19,009 nucleotides of DNA from Lachnoclostridium sp. UBA7122 (lineage in GTDB: Bacteria; Bacillota; Clostridia; Lachnospirales; Lachnospiraceae), in NCBI GenBank assembly GCA_002493085.1, contig DKXQ01000174.1:1-19009 (forward strand), in the 5' to 3' direction. Below the pieces are notes generated by a model that worked only from the letters and a program-made list of their open reading frames with translations, had not been told where the DNA came from and did not search any database. Both the position numbers and the translations under genes were made by a program. Below, one piece after another: positions 1 through 8,229 of the stretch (within the stretch, counting starts at the first letter, position 1; each line of letters opens with the position of its first letter).

Positions 1-522
1 TGAAACCTGCATAAACACTGGCTTTAGTCAAAACTTCTGCCACTGTTTCTTATCCCAGCATAAAAGAAATATCCTCCTCTTTTTCGCACTTTTTTACTCT
101 ATTTCTCTCACTTTACAAAGTTCCTAAAGTCCCATTCTATAAGGGTTTAAAAGAAAAAATAAGAAATAAAACATAAAAAATGTGAAAAAAGAAGAGGAGG
201 ATAAGGATTTTGAGGGCAGCAGGACTACTATGAATGGCTCTAAATCCAGTCTTCACAGGGCTTCAAGAAGAAAAAGAAACGAAAAAATAAAGAAAACGAT
301 TATAGAAGTATAAATACATGAACTGTAGATGGCAGCAGGATTCATATTTTTATAAATAAATCCCTGAAAATACAGTGTTTATAAGGGGCTGATAGCAATT
401 AGAAAAGGAACGAAAGCAGAAAAAAGAAGAGGAGGACGACTGGATAACAGGAAATGGCAGCAGTAATATATATGTTTATGAAGAAATTACTGCAAACCCA
501 GTATTTATAAGAGTTTAGCAGC
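1..522. repeat. Degenerate ~120-bp tandem repeat array, no gene
   Basis: No convincing coding region lies in the first 700 bases. Units begin near 125, 241, 367 and 493. Each opens with a degenerate core like CCAGTGTTTATAAGGG (373-388 and 498-514 are the best copies), continues with a purine-rich stretch containing AAGAGGAGGA (193-202 and 426-436), and ends with GGCAGCAG (215-222, 331-338, 456-463). The GGCAGCAG spacings are 116 and 125 bp. A reverse-oriented partial copy occupies about 11-89: ATAAACACTGG at 11-21 and TCCTCCTC at 72-79, which mirrors 193-202. Another reverse core lies at 604-622. The last two complete units have a stem just before the next core: CAGGATT with AATCCCTG (336-342/359-366), and GCAGTAAT with ATTACTGC (460-467/486-493). 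I do not recognise the family. A decayed mobile or intergenic repeat element is possible. Confidence 0.55.
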
Positions 523-547
523 AAACAGGCAGGGTGTGGGGAATAAA

Positions 548-564
548 ATGGTCATATTGACCAT
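548..564. other. Perfect palindrome ATGGTCA-TAT-TGACCAT
   Basis: Seven-base arms flank a three-base centre. The shape would suit a dimeric repressor site, but no gene with a clear start follows it in this window, so the role is unknown. Confidence 0.3.
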
Positions 565-699
565 AGAGACTACATGTTAGGGAATGTATACAATCCTGCA
601 AATCCTTATAAACACTGGACTTTACAGGTCATATCTTTTAAATTTATACGAATTGTATACGAAATTTTTTCAAAAAAATTATGGATAATGACAGGAAAA

Positions 700-742
700 A
701 AGACCTTGAAAAAGGAAGAGGATTCCTGTTTTTCAAGGTCTT
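700..742 (-). terminator. Intrinsic terminator downstream of guaA
   Basis: A 14-bp perfect stem pairs AAGACCTTGAAAAA (700-713) with its complement at 729-742. The intervening bases contain a further GGAA/TTCC pairing. Read on the minus strand, the stem is followed by a T-rich run, which suits the end of the guaA transcript about 70 bases after its stop. The plus-strand side is also fairly T-rich (ATACTTTT), so it may work in both directions. Confidence 0.85.
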
Positions 743-809
743 ATACTTTTAGTTAGAACAAATTATAATCTGTCACCAGCAAAAAGTTGTTTTGCAATGA
801 CACTGTTTA

Positions 810-2351
810 CTATTCGAACTCTATCGTTGCTGGTGGTTTTCCAGTACAATCATAAAGTACTCTATTAACTCCTTTTACTTCATTTACAATTCTTGATGCC
901 ACTTTCCCCAGCACTGCCCAAGGTATCTGTGCAGGTTCAGCTGTCATAAAATCCGATGTATTGACTGCACGTAGCACAACTGCATAATCATAAGTTCTGT
1001 CATCACCCATAACTCCAACAGATTGCATATTTGTAAGTGCTGCAAAATATTGTCCAAGTTTTTTATCAAAACCTGCTTTAGCAATTTCTTCTCTATAAAT
1101 AGCATCTGCTTCTTGTACAATAAAACATTTCTCTGCTGTTACTTCTCCTATGATCCTTATTCCAAGTCCTGGTCCTGGAAATGGCTGTCTAAATACCAGA
1201 TGTTCTGGTATTCCAAGTTCAATTCCAACTTTACGTACTTCATCTTTAAAAAGCATTCGTAGTGGCTCTATTATCTCTTTAAAATCTACATAGTCAGGTA
1301 ATCCTCCAACATTATGATGTGATTTAATTACTGCTGATTTTCCAAGTCCTGATTCTATTACATCTGGATAAATTGTTCCCTGCACAAGAAAATCTACAGT
1401 TCCTATTTTCTTAGCTTCCTCTTCAAATACCCTAATAAATTCTTCACCGATAATTTTTCGTTTCTTTTCAGGTTCTGTTACTCCTTTAAGCTTTTTATAA
1501 AAACGTTCTTTGCAATTAACACGTATAAAATTAAGGTCATATAGTCCATCTGGTCCGAATACAGCTTCTACTTCGTCTCCTTCATTTTTACGTAAAAGAC
1601 CTTGGTCAACAAACACACATGTAAGTTGTTTTCCAACTGCTTTAGATAAAAGGACTGCTGCGACAGAAGAATCTACACCACCAGATAATGCACATAAAAC
1701 TTTTCCATCACCAACTTTTTCATGTATACTTTTTACTGTTTCGTCAACAAAAGATGACATCTTCCAGTTACCGCTGCATTTGCATACATCATACACAAAA
1801 TTAGAAAGCATCTTTAATCCCTCTTGTGTATGCATAACCTCTGGATGAAATTGTATGGCATATAACTTTTTCTCTGTACACTCCATTGCTGCAACAGGAC
1901 AAGCATCTGTGATAGCGCAAGACCTAAAACCTATTGGCAGCTCTGAAATATAGTCTGTATGACTCATCCACGTTATAGTTTTTTTTGATACATTATGGAA
2001 TAAAACTGAACTATTATCTGTCCTTACTTCAGTTTTTCCGTACTCGCTAATAGGTGCTTTTTCTACTTTGCCTCCTAACATATATGTCATAAGATGTGCC
2101 CCATAACATATGCCAAGTATTGGTATGTTTAGTTCAAAAAGTTCTTTAGTACAGCGTGGTGCCTTTTCATTATACACACTTTCTGGGCCGCCTGTAAAAA
2201 TTATCCCTTTTGGACTCATCTCTTTTATTTTTTCTAAACTTAATGTATATGGATGAACTTCACAATATACATTGCACTCTCTCACTCGTCTAGCAATAAG
2301 CTGGTTATATTGTCCTCCAAAATCTAGAACAATAACTAACTCTTTATTCAT
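810..2351 (-). CDS. guaA: GMP synthase (glutamine-hydrolysing)
   Basis: Converts XMP, ATP and glutamine to GMP in the last step of guanine nucleotide synthesis, in the cytoplasm. The 513 residues match the usual full length. The N-terminal class I glutamine amidotransferase domain (about 1-190) shows FGGQYNQ, the nucleophile C82 in GICYGAH, and the H169/E171 pair in FHPEV. The ATP pyrophosphatase domain has the P-loop SGGVDS at 223-228. Further on come QGTIYPDVIES and the FPGPGLGIRI segment. The C-terminal dimerisation domain ends in ATIEFE. GAAAGGAACAGGG precedes the ATG. The gene starts 39 bases after yebC, probably in the same transcript, and is followed by the 700-742 terminator. All key residues are present, so the enzyme should be active. 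Confidence 0.98.
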   Translation of the reverse strand: MNKELVIVLDFGGQYNQLIARRVRECNVYCEVHPYTLSLEKIKEMSPKGIIFTGGPESVYNEKAPRCTKELFELNIPILGICYGAHLMTYMLGGKVEKAPISEYGKTEVRTDNSSVLFHNVSKKTITWMSHTDYISELPIGFRSCAITDACPVAAMECTEKKLYAIQFHPEVMHTQEGLKMLSNFVYDVCKCSGNWKMSSFVDETVKSIHEKVGDGKVLCALSGGVDSSVAAVLLSKAVGKQLTCVFVDQGLLRKNEGDEVEAVFGPDGLYDLNFIRVNCKERFYKKLKGVTEPEKKRKIIGEEFIRVFEEEAKKIGTVDFLVQGTIYPDVIESGLGKSAVIKSHHNVGGLPDYVDFKEIIEPLRMLFKDEVRKVGIELGIPEHLVFRQPFPGPGLGIRIIGEVTAEKCFIVQEADAIYREEIAKAGFDKKLGQYFAALTNMQSVGVMGDDRTYDYAVVLRAVNTSDFMTAEPAQIPWAVLGKVASRIVNEVKGVNRVLYDCTGKPPATIEFE

Positions 2352-2390
2352 ATTTCCCTGTTCCTTTCTGCAACTTTAACTGTTGGAATG

Positions 2391-3134
2391 TCAGTCATCC
2401 CAGTTATGGTATACGTCATGTACATCATCATCATCATCGAGTAAGTCAAGTGTACGTGTAAGTTGCCTAATATCATTTTCATCTGTAAGAGTTACATAAT
2501 TTTGTGGTATCATTGTAATTTCTGCACTGGCCATAGGCAGCTTCTTTGCTTCAAGAGCCTCACGCACTACACTAAATTCATCTGGTGATGTAATTATTTC
2601 ATAAGAATCATCTTCTTCTGTAAAGTCTTCTGCACCAGCATCTAATGCTAACATCATTATGTCGTCTGCTTCCATGTTTATACCGTTGTCGTCCATTTCC
2701 TCTTTTGAAATAATAATCTGACCTTTTTCATCAAACATATATGACACACAGCCCTGTGTGCCTACACTCCCGCTCCCCTTTGTAAAGGCATTGCGCACAT
2801 TGCTTGCTGTCCGATTTTTATTGTCTGTAAGTGCCTTAACTATAATTGCTGTGCCGCTTGGTCCATATCCTTCATATGTTACTTCTTCATAATTTACACT
2901 GTCAGCATCACCTGCTGCTTTTTTAATACCACGGTCAATAGTATCATTTGGCATATTGTTTGCTTTTGCTTTTGCAATAACATCACGGAGTTTGCTGTTA
3001 TTTTCAGGGTCAGCACCACCCTCTTTAACTGCAACTGCTAATTCTCTTCCTATAATAGTAAAAATTTTTCCTTTTTTAGCATCATTTTTTTCTTTCTTAT
3101 GTTTTATATTGGCAAATTTTGAATGTCCTGACAT
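2391..3134 (-). CDS. yebC: YebC/PmpR-family protein
   Basis: This is a full-length (247 residue) member of the YebC/PmpR/TACO1 family. The family was long annotated as transcriptional regulators; it is now also linked to helping ribosomes through difficult sequences such as proline runs. The diagnostic start MSGHSKFANIKHKKEKNDAKKGK is clear (the family usually has W where this has F). The typical acidic middle and C-terminal domains follow, including the segment EGYGPSGTAIIVKALTDN and a very acidic end (DLLDDDDDVHDVYHNWDD). AAAGGA lies upstream of the ATG. It sits between the membrane glycosyltransferase gene (49-base gap) and guaA (39-base gap), suggesting one operon. Whether this copy acts on DNA or on the ribosome cannot be told from sequence. 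Confidence 0.93.
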   Translation of the reverse strand: MSGHSKFANIKHKKEKNDAKKGKIFTIIGRELAVAVKEGGADPENNSKLRDVIAKAKANNMPNDTIDRGIKKAAGDADSVNYEEVTYEGYGPSGTAIIVKALTDNKNRTASNVRNAFTKGSGSVGTQGCVSYMFDEKGQIIISKEEMDDNGINMEADDIMMLALDAGAEDFTEEDDSYEIITSPDEFSVVREALEAKKLPMASAEITMIPQNYVTLTDENDIRQLTRTLDLLDDDDDVHDVYHNWDD

Positions 3135-3183
3135 ATGCCTAGTTCCTTTCTTTAACGTTTTGATGTTGGATTATTTTTGTTTA

Positions 3184-4737
3184 CTATTTTATCATAGCAA
3201 TGCTTAAATTACAATCTTTTTTCTTTAATGCATCGACTGGCATTAAATTTTTCTGAATTTTGACAAGCATATCTACAGTTATTAAAAACATCACAGGTAC
3301 AAACTGCATTATATATCTGGATTTTGTTTCCCATATAGATAAAAACAAAAACAATCCGAAAAGTGCAAGTTTCCACATAACTGCAGAATCAGTTTCTTTT
3401 CTTTTAAATCCATATATAATTGATGCCATAATAAATATTAACATTATCCATTGGTATATTGTACAATACCCATCATACAAAGGATAGAATATTCCATCTT
3501 TAAAAAATATTGTCTGTAGCCATGAATTTCTCTTAGGTTGACGCTGTAGATGAAATTCCATATCATATTTGCCATTTGACCATGTTGCTACTGACTTTAT
3601 ATACTGATGAAGCAAAAGCCCTTTAACTCCATATTCTCTTAATCTTTTTTTAATCATTGCAATATTTGCTTTTTCTTTCTCTTTCTTCGTTTTAAATGAA
3701 CTTGTATACTCTCTGTCTTTAAGACTGTAATTTCCTGTTCCTTGTAAGCCCATCATAATCCAGTGCGAATACGGAAAATTTTCTTTATCATAATTTGTTT
3801 GGTCAATTACTTCCATTTTTTCCATAGTTATATTAAATGTTTTCAGACATATACCAAAAACCAATATAATTGCAAATGAAGCAATAATTCCTTTTTTCCA
3901 CTCCTTAGCAATTATCATATGGATAAAACACGCCAGAGTAATAATTGCAACAGTAGGTTTTAATGCATATCCAGCCCATGTAAGTACTCCTATTATAACT
4001 AAAGTAATAAAAAACTTTATTTTATTATTATTCCAGTACTCTTCAAGCAATTCATAACACAATACAATTCCTGCAACTATAGGCAGTACAAGAGTATCTG
4101 TATATACAAAAGGTATATATGTGTAAAATGGTACAAACATTATTGCCATTATCTGAAAAAGTATTGTAGGATTTTTTCCATATTTTTTGTATACTATAAT
4201 CATGCATAGTATTATAGCTAAGTCAATAACAAAAATATTTAAGACCATATTGCCATATAGAAAATTAGTAGTTCCTGCTGCTTTTAATATCATAAACCAG
4301 ATTGTTTCAAGCATAAGCAGAAACTGATTATTTGGATAACGCAGAAAATAAAAATTATATTCTTCACTCGTCTTAAATACATTGTTTAATGCCATCTCAC
4401 TTGCCTGCTTAAATATAATATTCCTATCACCAGCAGGAGTTACTGCCATTTCATATCCTACATATGCCTGTATTATAATCTGTATTGTCATAAGAAATAC
4501 TGCAATAGTTACAATAGAGTACTTCTCTATACAGCGTGTAATATGCTCTTTAATTCTTTCCAATAATTCAAACACTCTATCTTTATTAAGAACAAGAACA
4601 GGAATAGACAATGCTGGAACAATGACTAAAATATCATTGACAAAACAGACAATCACAATTCCTGGCAAAACCATAAGCCACAATAGTGCAAATAAGCCAT
4701 GAAACGTCATACTTAATATTTTTTTAGATTTATTCAT
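3184..4737 (-). CDS. Predicted GT-C membrane glycosyltransferase
   Basis: This is a multi-pass membrane protein of 517 residues with roughly ten or more hydrophobic segments. A long first extracytoplasmic loop after the early helices carries an aspartate (D104, in TPAGDRN), followed by RYPNNQ. That pattern is typical of GT-C enzymes of the PMT/GT39 type, which use lipid-linked sugars to modify proteins or wall polymers outside the membrane. The C-terminal part has a soluble stretch (WSNGKYDMEFHLQRQPKRNSW) and further helices. An in-frame GTG at 4746 also exists. I chose the ATG at 4735-4737 because GAGGTG (4744-4749) sits six bases before it, overlapping that GTG. The gene precedes yebC and guaA. 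The substrate is unknown, and the family assignment rests on architecture rather than a definite motif match. Confidence 0.68.
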   Translation of the reverse strand: MNKSKKILSMTFHGLFALLWLMVLPGIVIVCFVNDILVIVPALSIPVLVLNKDRVFELLERIKEHITRCIEKYSIVTIAVFLMTIQIIIQAYVGYEMAVTPAGDRNIIFKQASEMALNNVFKTSEEYNFYFLRYPNNQFLLMLETIWFMILKAAGTTNFLYGNMVLNIFVIDLAIILCMIIVYKKYGKNPTILFQIMAIMFVPFYTYIPFVYTDTLVLPIVAGIVLCYELLEEYWNNNKIKFFITLVIIGVLTWAGYALKPTVAIITLACFIHMIIAKEWKKGIIASFAIILVFGICLKTFNITMEKMEVIDQTNYDKENFPYSHWIMMGLQGTGNYSLKDREYTSSFKTKKEKEKANIAMIKKRLREYGVKGLLLHQYIKSVATWSNGKYDMEFHLQRQPKRNSWLQTIFFKDGIFYPLYDGYCTIYQWIMLIFIMASIIYGFKRKETDSAVMWKLALFGLFLFLSIWETKSRYIMQFVPVMFLITVDMLVKIQKNLMPVDALKKKDCNLSIAMIK

Positions 4738-4803
4738 ATTAAACACCTCACAATCAGTAAAATAAATTTACCATAATGACAGTGATATATTCAATATATT
4801 AAA

Positions 4804-4853
4804 AAGATGTTTAAGGAAAAGTTAAACAAAATTAAAGTTTCCTTAAACATCTT
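4804..4853 (-). terminator. Terminator of the ABC transporter operon
   Basis: A perfect 16-bp stem (4804-4819 with 4838-4853) lies 28 bases past the stop of the last permease gene. On the minus strand the stem is followed by TTTTAATAT, a short T run. The remaining 4747-4800 stretch must hold the promoter of the glycosyltransferase gene. The nearest match there is a weak TTGAAT with a TAAATT about 18 bases further on. Confidence 0.75.
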
Positions 4854-4880
4854 CTTAATCTTATATATTTTTATAATTTA

Positions 4881-6032
4881 CTACCTTTCTTGCCTCTGAT
4901 ATCTGCTTACTGCTAATGCAACTGCAATAAACATCAATGTAAAAAGAAGCTGTATTCCTATATTAGACCACACTTCTCTTATAACTTCATCTGGAAGTTT
5001 TGCGTATTTGCTTAATGTATCATTAATTTCTTCATACCAAAACACAGGTACAAACCTTGCTGCTTTTCTTACTGTGCTATTAAGAACTGACAGTGGCACG
5101 AAAACTCCGCCAAGAAAGCTCATAAAAAGTGATACAGGTGTAATTATTATATTTACTATATGCACTTTTTTAGCAAGCATACCTGCAAGAAATGCTATTG
5201 ACAGTGACATTACCATAACTACAAATGAGTTCAATATATAATATGCTATATTTACATTGCCAGACATTTCCCTGCCATTCAATATCAAAGCAACAGCCAA
5301 AAATCCAAGCCATATAAAAATACCGATAACTATAAATGCCAGAAAGGCTTCTGCTGATTGCCTTTTCATAGAGACTGCTGACACTGACATACGATTCTTA
5401 ACTTCTCTTTTTCTAAAAGAACATACGATAATGCCAAGTACATTGCCAAGTATTGCTATACTTATATATGGAAAATATCTGAAAAGATATGCAAAGTTTG
5501 GAATCTGCCCATTATTGCCATTAGTATCTAATAGTGTTACCTTACTTTTAGGGGTATCTGATACTTTTTTAAAGCTCTCATTAATGGAATATCCTGCAAT
5601 ATTATATTTTATTATACGATTCATTAAATCATTTATCTGACTTTCAAGATACATATAATCATATTCACCTGGCTGTTGTGTAATGTCAATATTAGTCTCT
5701 CCTGCAGTACATTTTTCTGCAAATTTTTCTGGTATCTGTATTATTACATCTTTATCATAATAGTACATCCTCTCCTGCAGTTCTTTTATATCATCATCCA
5801 TTGCTTCTACATTATGAAATTTTGTCAAATATTTAATAATATTTTTTGAAATTTCGCTTTTATCTCTGTCAACCACACCTATATCAAGCTTTGTTCCCGT
5901 GAATTTAATACCTCCGCTATCTGGATATACGCTAACCATTGCCAGACTGATAGTGATAAATATTACAAAATACATTATTATTGTATTAATATTTTTCTTA
6001 GCAATTTTCATATAACAATTAAATACTGTCAT
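4881..6032 (-). CDS. ABC-2 type permease, second subunit (LnrN-like)
   Basis: This is a 383-residue exporter permease. One membrane helix near residues 15-35 is followed by an extracytoplasmic domain of about 150 residues, then five to six helices from about residue 185 to 375, and a short basic end (SRYQRQER). This is the ABC2_membrane_3 architecture seen in two-permease drug exporters such as Bacillus LnrM/LnrN. The start codon overlaps the end of the preceding permease gene by 14 bases and has AGGAGGG in front of it, indicating translational coupling. The two permeases resemble each other in plan (shared NFIKYLE / NIIKYLT-type segments after the first helix), so they probably form a heterodimer with the upstream ATPase. 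The transported compound is not known. Confidence 0.88.
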   Translation of the reverse strand: MTVFNCYMKIAKKNINTIIMYFVIFITISLAMVSVYPDSGGIKFTGTKLDIGVVDRDKSEISKNIIKYLTKFHNVEAMDDDIKELQERMYYYDKDVIIQIPEKFAEKCTAGETNIDITQQPGEYDYMYLESQINDLMNRIIKYNIAGYSINESFKKVSDTPKSKVTLLDTNGNNGQIPNFAYLFRYFPYISIAILGNVLGIIVCSFRKREVKNRMSVSAVSMKRQSAEAFLAFIVIGIFIWLGFLAVALILNGREMSGNVNIAYYILNSFVVMVMSLSIAFLAGMLAKKVHIVNIIITPVSLFMSFLGGVFVPLSVLNSTVRKAARFVPVFWYEEINDTLSKYAKLPDEVIREVWSNIGIQLLFTLMFIAVALAVSRYQRQER

Positions 6033-7140
6033 AGCGTTCCCTCCTGGTTTTGATAAATGTAATAATACCTATCGTAGCAGACATAATAATAAGTATAATT
6101 ATATCAGATACATATCTTTCTGGGTCATCATAAACACTTACGCTATATATTGCATCGGTGATAACTGCCGCTGGATTAATTTTGTTTAATATAGGACAGG
6201 TATCTTCAATTAATCCTTTAACTCCGACTATCATAAGACCAGCAAAAAAGCTAGATAAAAGCCCTGTTGCTACAAGCAGCCCTATCCTTACACCATCTTT
6301 TAACTTTGATAATGACCCAACAAATATACCAAGACTTACACCTATAAAACCTCCTGTTATGCATATGCCAATTAATTTAACAATATTTCCGCTTAAATCT
6401 ATATGGAGTACAAAATTTAAAAATAAAAGCAGGATTGCCAGATTGATATAATGTATTATAACACCTGCCAAAGTATCTGAAACAATTTGTTCAAATTTAC
6501 TTACAGATGAAACTGCTCTTCTTAATGCTACAGGAGTAACATTTGCCTGCAACTGTGTTGAAATTTGATGTCCTATAAAACACCCAAACATACATGCCAT
6601 GCCAATAAGTGAGAGAAAATATTGTACTTCCCCATCTACACTCTTGCCTCCCAGAGTTGTTTCATCTACAAAACCCATATAATCTGAGTTTATAACAGTT
6701 TTAAGTTTTTCGGGCTTTTCTATAGCTATATCTTTATACATCTGTGCTTGATTATTATATGTATCTAGAAGAGACTTTAGTATACTGCTATTTATATCAT
6801 TACTTGTAACAACTAACTCTATTTCTTCCCCTGCATAATATATCCCCGACACTGCAAACTTTTCCAATTTTTCATCTGCTTTCTCCTTAGAAAGCTCCTC
6901 AGATGAAATTAATTTTGAATCATCATTTTCCAGCATTTCAAGGTACTTAATAAAATTTTTGGACATTTCTGAATCATCTGTTTTTACTACTGCGACATCT
7001 ATAGTTTCAATTTCATTATCAGAACTTCCAAATGATACATAAAACATTGTTGCAAGCAGTATAGGAAAAAGCATAGACCAAAAAACTATAGTTTTTTCCT
7101 TTAAAATACTAATAATTCGGTATTTTATCAAATGTAGCAT
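6019..7140 (-). CDS. ABC-2 type permease, first subunit (LnrM-like)
   Basis: This is a 373-residue membrane protein with the same plan as its downstream neighbour. An N-terminal helix (about 15-35) begins just after the basic start MLHLIKYRIISILKEK. A large extracytoplasmic domain follows to about 175, and then about six helices in the C-terminal half. It has its own ribosome binding site (GGAGG six bases before ATG), lies 19 bases after the ATPase gene and overlaps the next permease gene. Gene order ATPase-permease-permease beside a kinase/regulator pair matches the Lnr (linearmycin resistance) type of exporter. By family precedent it would protect against an amphiphilic antimicrobial; that is inference. 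Confidence 0.88.
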   Translation of the reverse strand: MLHLIKYRIISILKEKTIVFWSMLFPILLATMFYVSFGSSDNEIETIDVAVVKTDDSEMSKNFIKYLEMLENDDSKLISSEELSKEKADEKLEKFAVSGIYYAGEEIELVVTSNDINSSILKSLLDTYNNQAQMYKDIAIEKPEKLKTVINSDYMGFVDETTLGGKSVDGEVQYFLSLIGMACMFGCFIGHQISTQLQANVTPVALRRAVSSVSKFEQIVSDTLAGVIIHYINLAILLLFLNFVLHIDLSGNIVKLIGICITGGFIGVSLGIFVGSLSKLKDGVRIGLLVATGLLSSFFAGLMIVGVKGLIEDTCPILNKINPAAVITDAIYSVSVYDDPERYVSDIIILIIMSATIGIITFIKTRRERYDSI

Positions 7141-7159
7141 ACAAAACCTCCATTCCTTT

Positions 7160-8089
7160 CTAATCCCTAAGCTGTTTCCCAGTTATTTCCAAAAACACAT
7201 CATTTAATGTAGGGCGTTCTGAAAATACCCTGCCAAATGATATATCATGTTCCTGCATATAATTCATAATTTTTACAAGGTTATGCTTCGCACTGCTGCA
7301 CCTTATAACAAGTATATTATCCTTATAAACTACATCAAAAACATGCTGTATATTTTTTATTCCTGTAAGCTGTTCACTGTTTATAAATATATTTTCTACA
7401 GTTATAGTTTCACCTGTTTTTATCATACTTTTAAGTTCTTCATTCGTTCCACTTGCTATGCATCTGCCGCCATCTATTATTGCAACTTTTGTGCAAATCT
7501 GTTCTACTTCTTCCATATAGTGTGATGTGTAGATAATTGTACTTCCACCACGGTTAAGTTCTTCTATTCCCTCTAAAATCTTATTACGGCTCTGTGGGTC
7601 TACAGCCACAGTAGGTTCATCCATAATAATTAATTCTGGCTTATGTACTATGCCACATGCGATGTTAAGCCTTCTAAGAAGTCCTCCTGACAGTTGTCCA
7701 GGCTTTCTTTTAGTATAATTTTCAAGTCCCACAAATTCTATAGCATCACTGACAAGCTTCTTTTTTTCAGTTTTATTTTTGATATAAAGTCCACAAAAGT
7801 AATCAATATTTTCATATACGGAAAGTTCATCAAATACTGCAATATTCTGTGGTACAATACCTATGCGCCTTTTAATATTATAACTGTCAGGCTTTATCTG
7901 CTCTCCAAATATTTTAATACTTCCTTTGTCATATTTAAGAAGTGCCAACATACAGCTTATCGCTGTTGTCTTTCCACTTCCATTTGGTCCTAACAACCCA
8001 AATATCTCACCTTCATCTATTTCCAGATTTAAATGGTCAAGCGCAACTATACTTCCATATCTTTTTACTAAATTTTCTACTTTTATCAT
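7160..8089 (-). CDS. ABC transporter ATP-binding protein (LnrL-like)
   Basis: This is the 309-residue ATPase that powers the two adjacent permeases. Walker A is GPNGSGKTT (34-42). The Q-loop glutamine is Q81, the signature is LSGGLLRRL (133-141), Walker B is LIIMDEP with catalytic E158, and the switch histidine is H190 in TSHYMEE. A C-terminal extension after about residue 215 (to ITGKQLRD) is typical of drug-export ATPases of the CcmA/DrrA/LnrL type. AGGAGG stands six bases before the ATG. It is the first gene of a three-gene leftward operon, divergent from the histidine kinase gene, with the operator palindromes in between. All ATPase motifs are intact. Confidence 0.94.
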   Translation of the reverse strand: MIKVENLVKRYGSIVALDHLNLEIDEGEIFGLLGPNGSGKTTAISCMLALLKYDKGSIKIFGEQIKPDSYNIKRRIGIVPQNIAVFDELSVYENIDYFCGLYIKNKTEKKKLVSDAIEFVGLENYTKRKPGQLSGGLLRRLNIACGIVHKPELIIMDEPTVAVDPQSRNKILEGIEELNRGGSTIIYTSHYMEEVEQICTKVAIIDGGRCIASGTNEELKSMIKTGETITVENIFINSEQLTGIKNIQHVFDVVYKDNILVIRCSSAKHNLVKIMNYMQEHDISFGRVFSERPTLNDVFLEITGKQLRD

Positions 8090-8134
8090 ATTAAACCTCC
8101 TATCTGAGTATAAATATATATCTACTTTTCTTTA

Positions 8135-8140
8135 ATTATA
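8135..8140 (-). promoter_or_regulatory. -10 box of the ABC transporter operon
   Basis: The minus strand reads TATAAT here, about 46 bases before the ATPase start. The position 17 bases upstream of it reads CTTCAC, a poor -35. A strong -10 with no proper -35, directly beside two palindromes, suggests a promoter that needs an activator, probably the neighbouring response regulator. Confidence 0.6.
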
Positions 8141-8142
8141 AG

Positions 8143-8176
8143 TGACACTTGTCAGATGTGAAGATGACAAATGTCA
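8143..8176. promoter_or_regulatory. Paired operator TGACA-N2-TGTCA, two copies
   Basis: There are two perfect 12-base palindromes, TGACACTTGTCA (8143-8154) and TGACAAATGTCA (8165-8176), with centres 22 bp apart, about two turns of the helix. The larger block 8141-8154 and 8165-8178 is also an inverted repeat with one mismatch. They lie between the divergent ATPase and kinase genes. The right copy overlaps the kinase -35 and lies about 42 bases upstream of the expected ABC start. NarL-family regulators bind short inverted repeats as dimers, so the adjacent response regulator is the likely ligand. Confidence 0.7.
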
Positions 8177-8192
8177 CTTTATCATGTATAAT
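8164..8192 (+). promoter_or_regulatory. Promoter of the kinase/regulator operon
   Basis: ATGACA (8164-8169) and TATAAT (8187-8192) are 17 bases apart. The -35 lies inside the right-hand operator palindrome, so a bound regulator would block or modulate RNA polymerase here, giving a likely autoregulatory loop. Confidence 0.65.
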
Positions 8193-8229
8193 ATTTACTA
8201 TTCACAATCAAAGGAGGAAATTTTTACAA

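Noticed and set aside
125..522. CRISPR array
   Set aside because: The repeats are about 120 bp apart and degenerate, with no short constant repeat, no uniform spacers and no cas genes.
640..682. Small palindromes (ATACGAATTGTAT and A/T-run hairpin)
   Set aside because: These are short AT-rich matches expected by chance in this composition, with no gene attached.
574..756. 60-residue open frame on the plus strand
   Set aside because: It has no ribosome binding site, its composition is not protein-like, and its 3' part runs through the guaA terminator hairpin (700-742).
771..802. Hairpin TGTCA/GCAAAA...TTTTGC/TGACA just after guaA
   Set aside because: The stem is interrupted and lacks a T run. 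The 700-742 hairpin is a far better terminator.
4738..4746. GTG start for the glycosyltransferase
   Set aside because: The GTG overlaps the Shine-Dalgarno GAGGTG that is well spaced for the ATG at 4737.
8149..8229. N-terminal extension of the histidine kinase from a TTG
   Set aside because: The TTG lies inside the operator and upstream of the -10 (8187-8192). The extension contains the ribosome binding site of the ATG at 8230.
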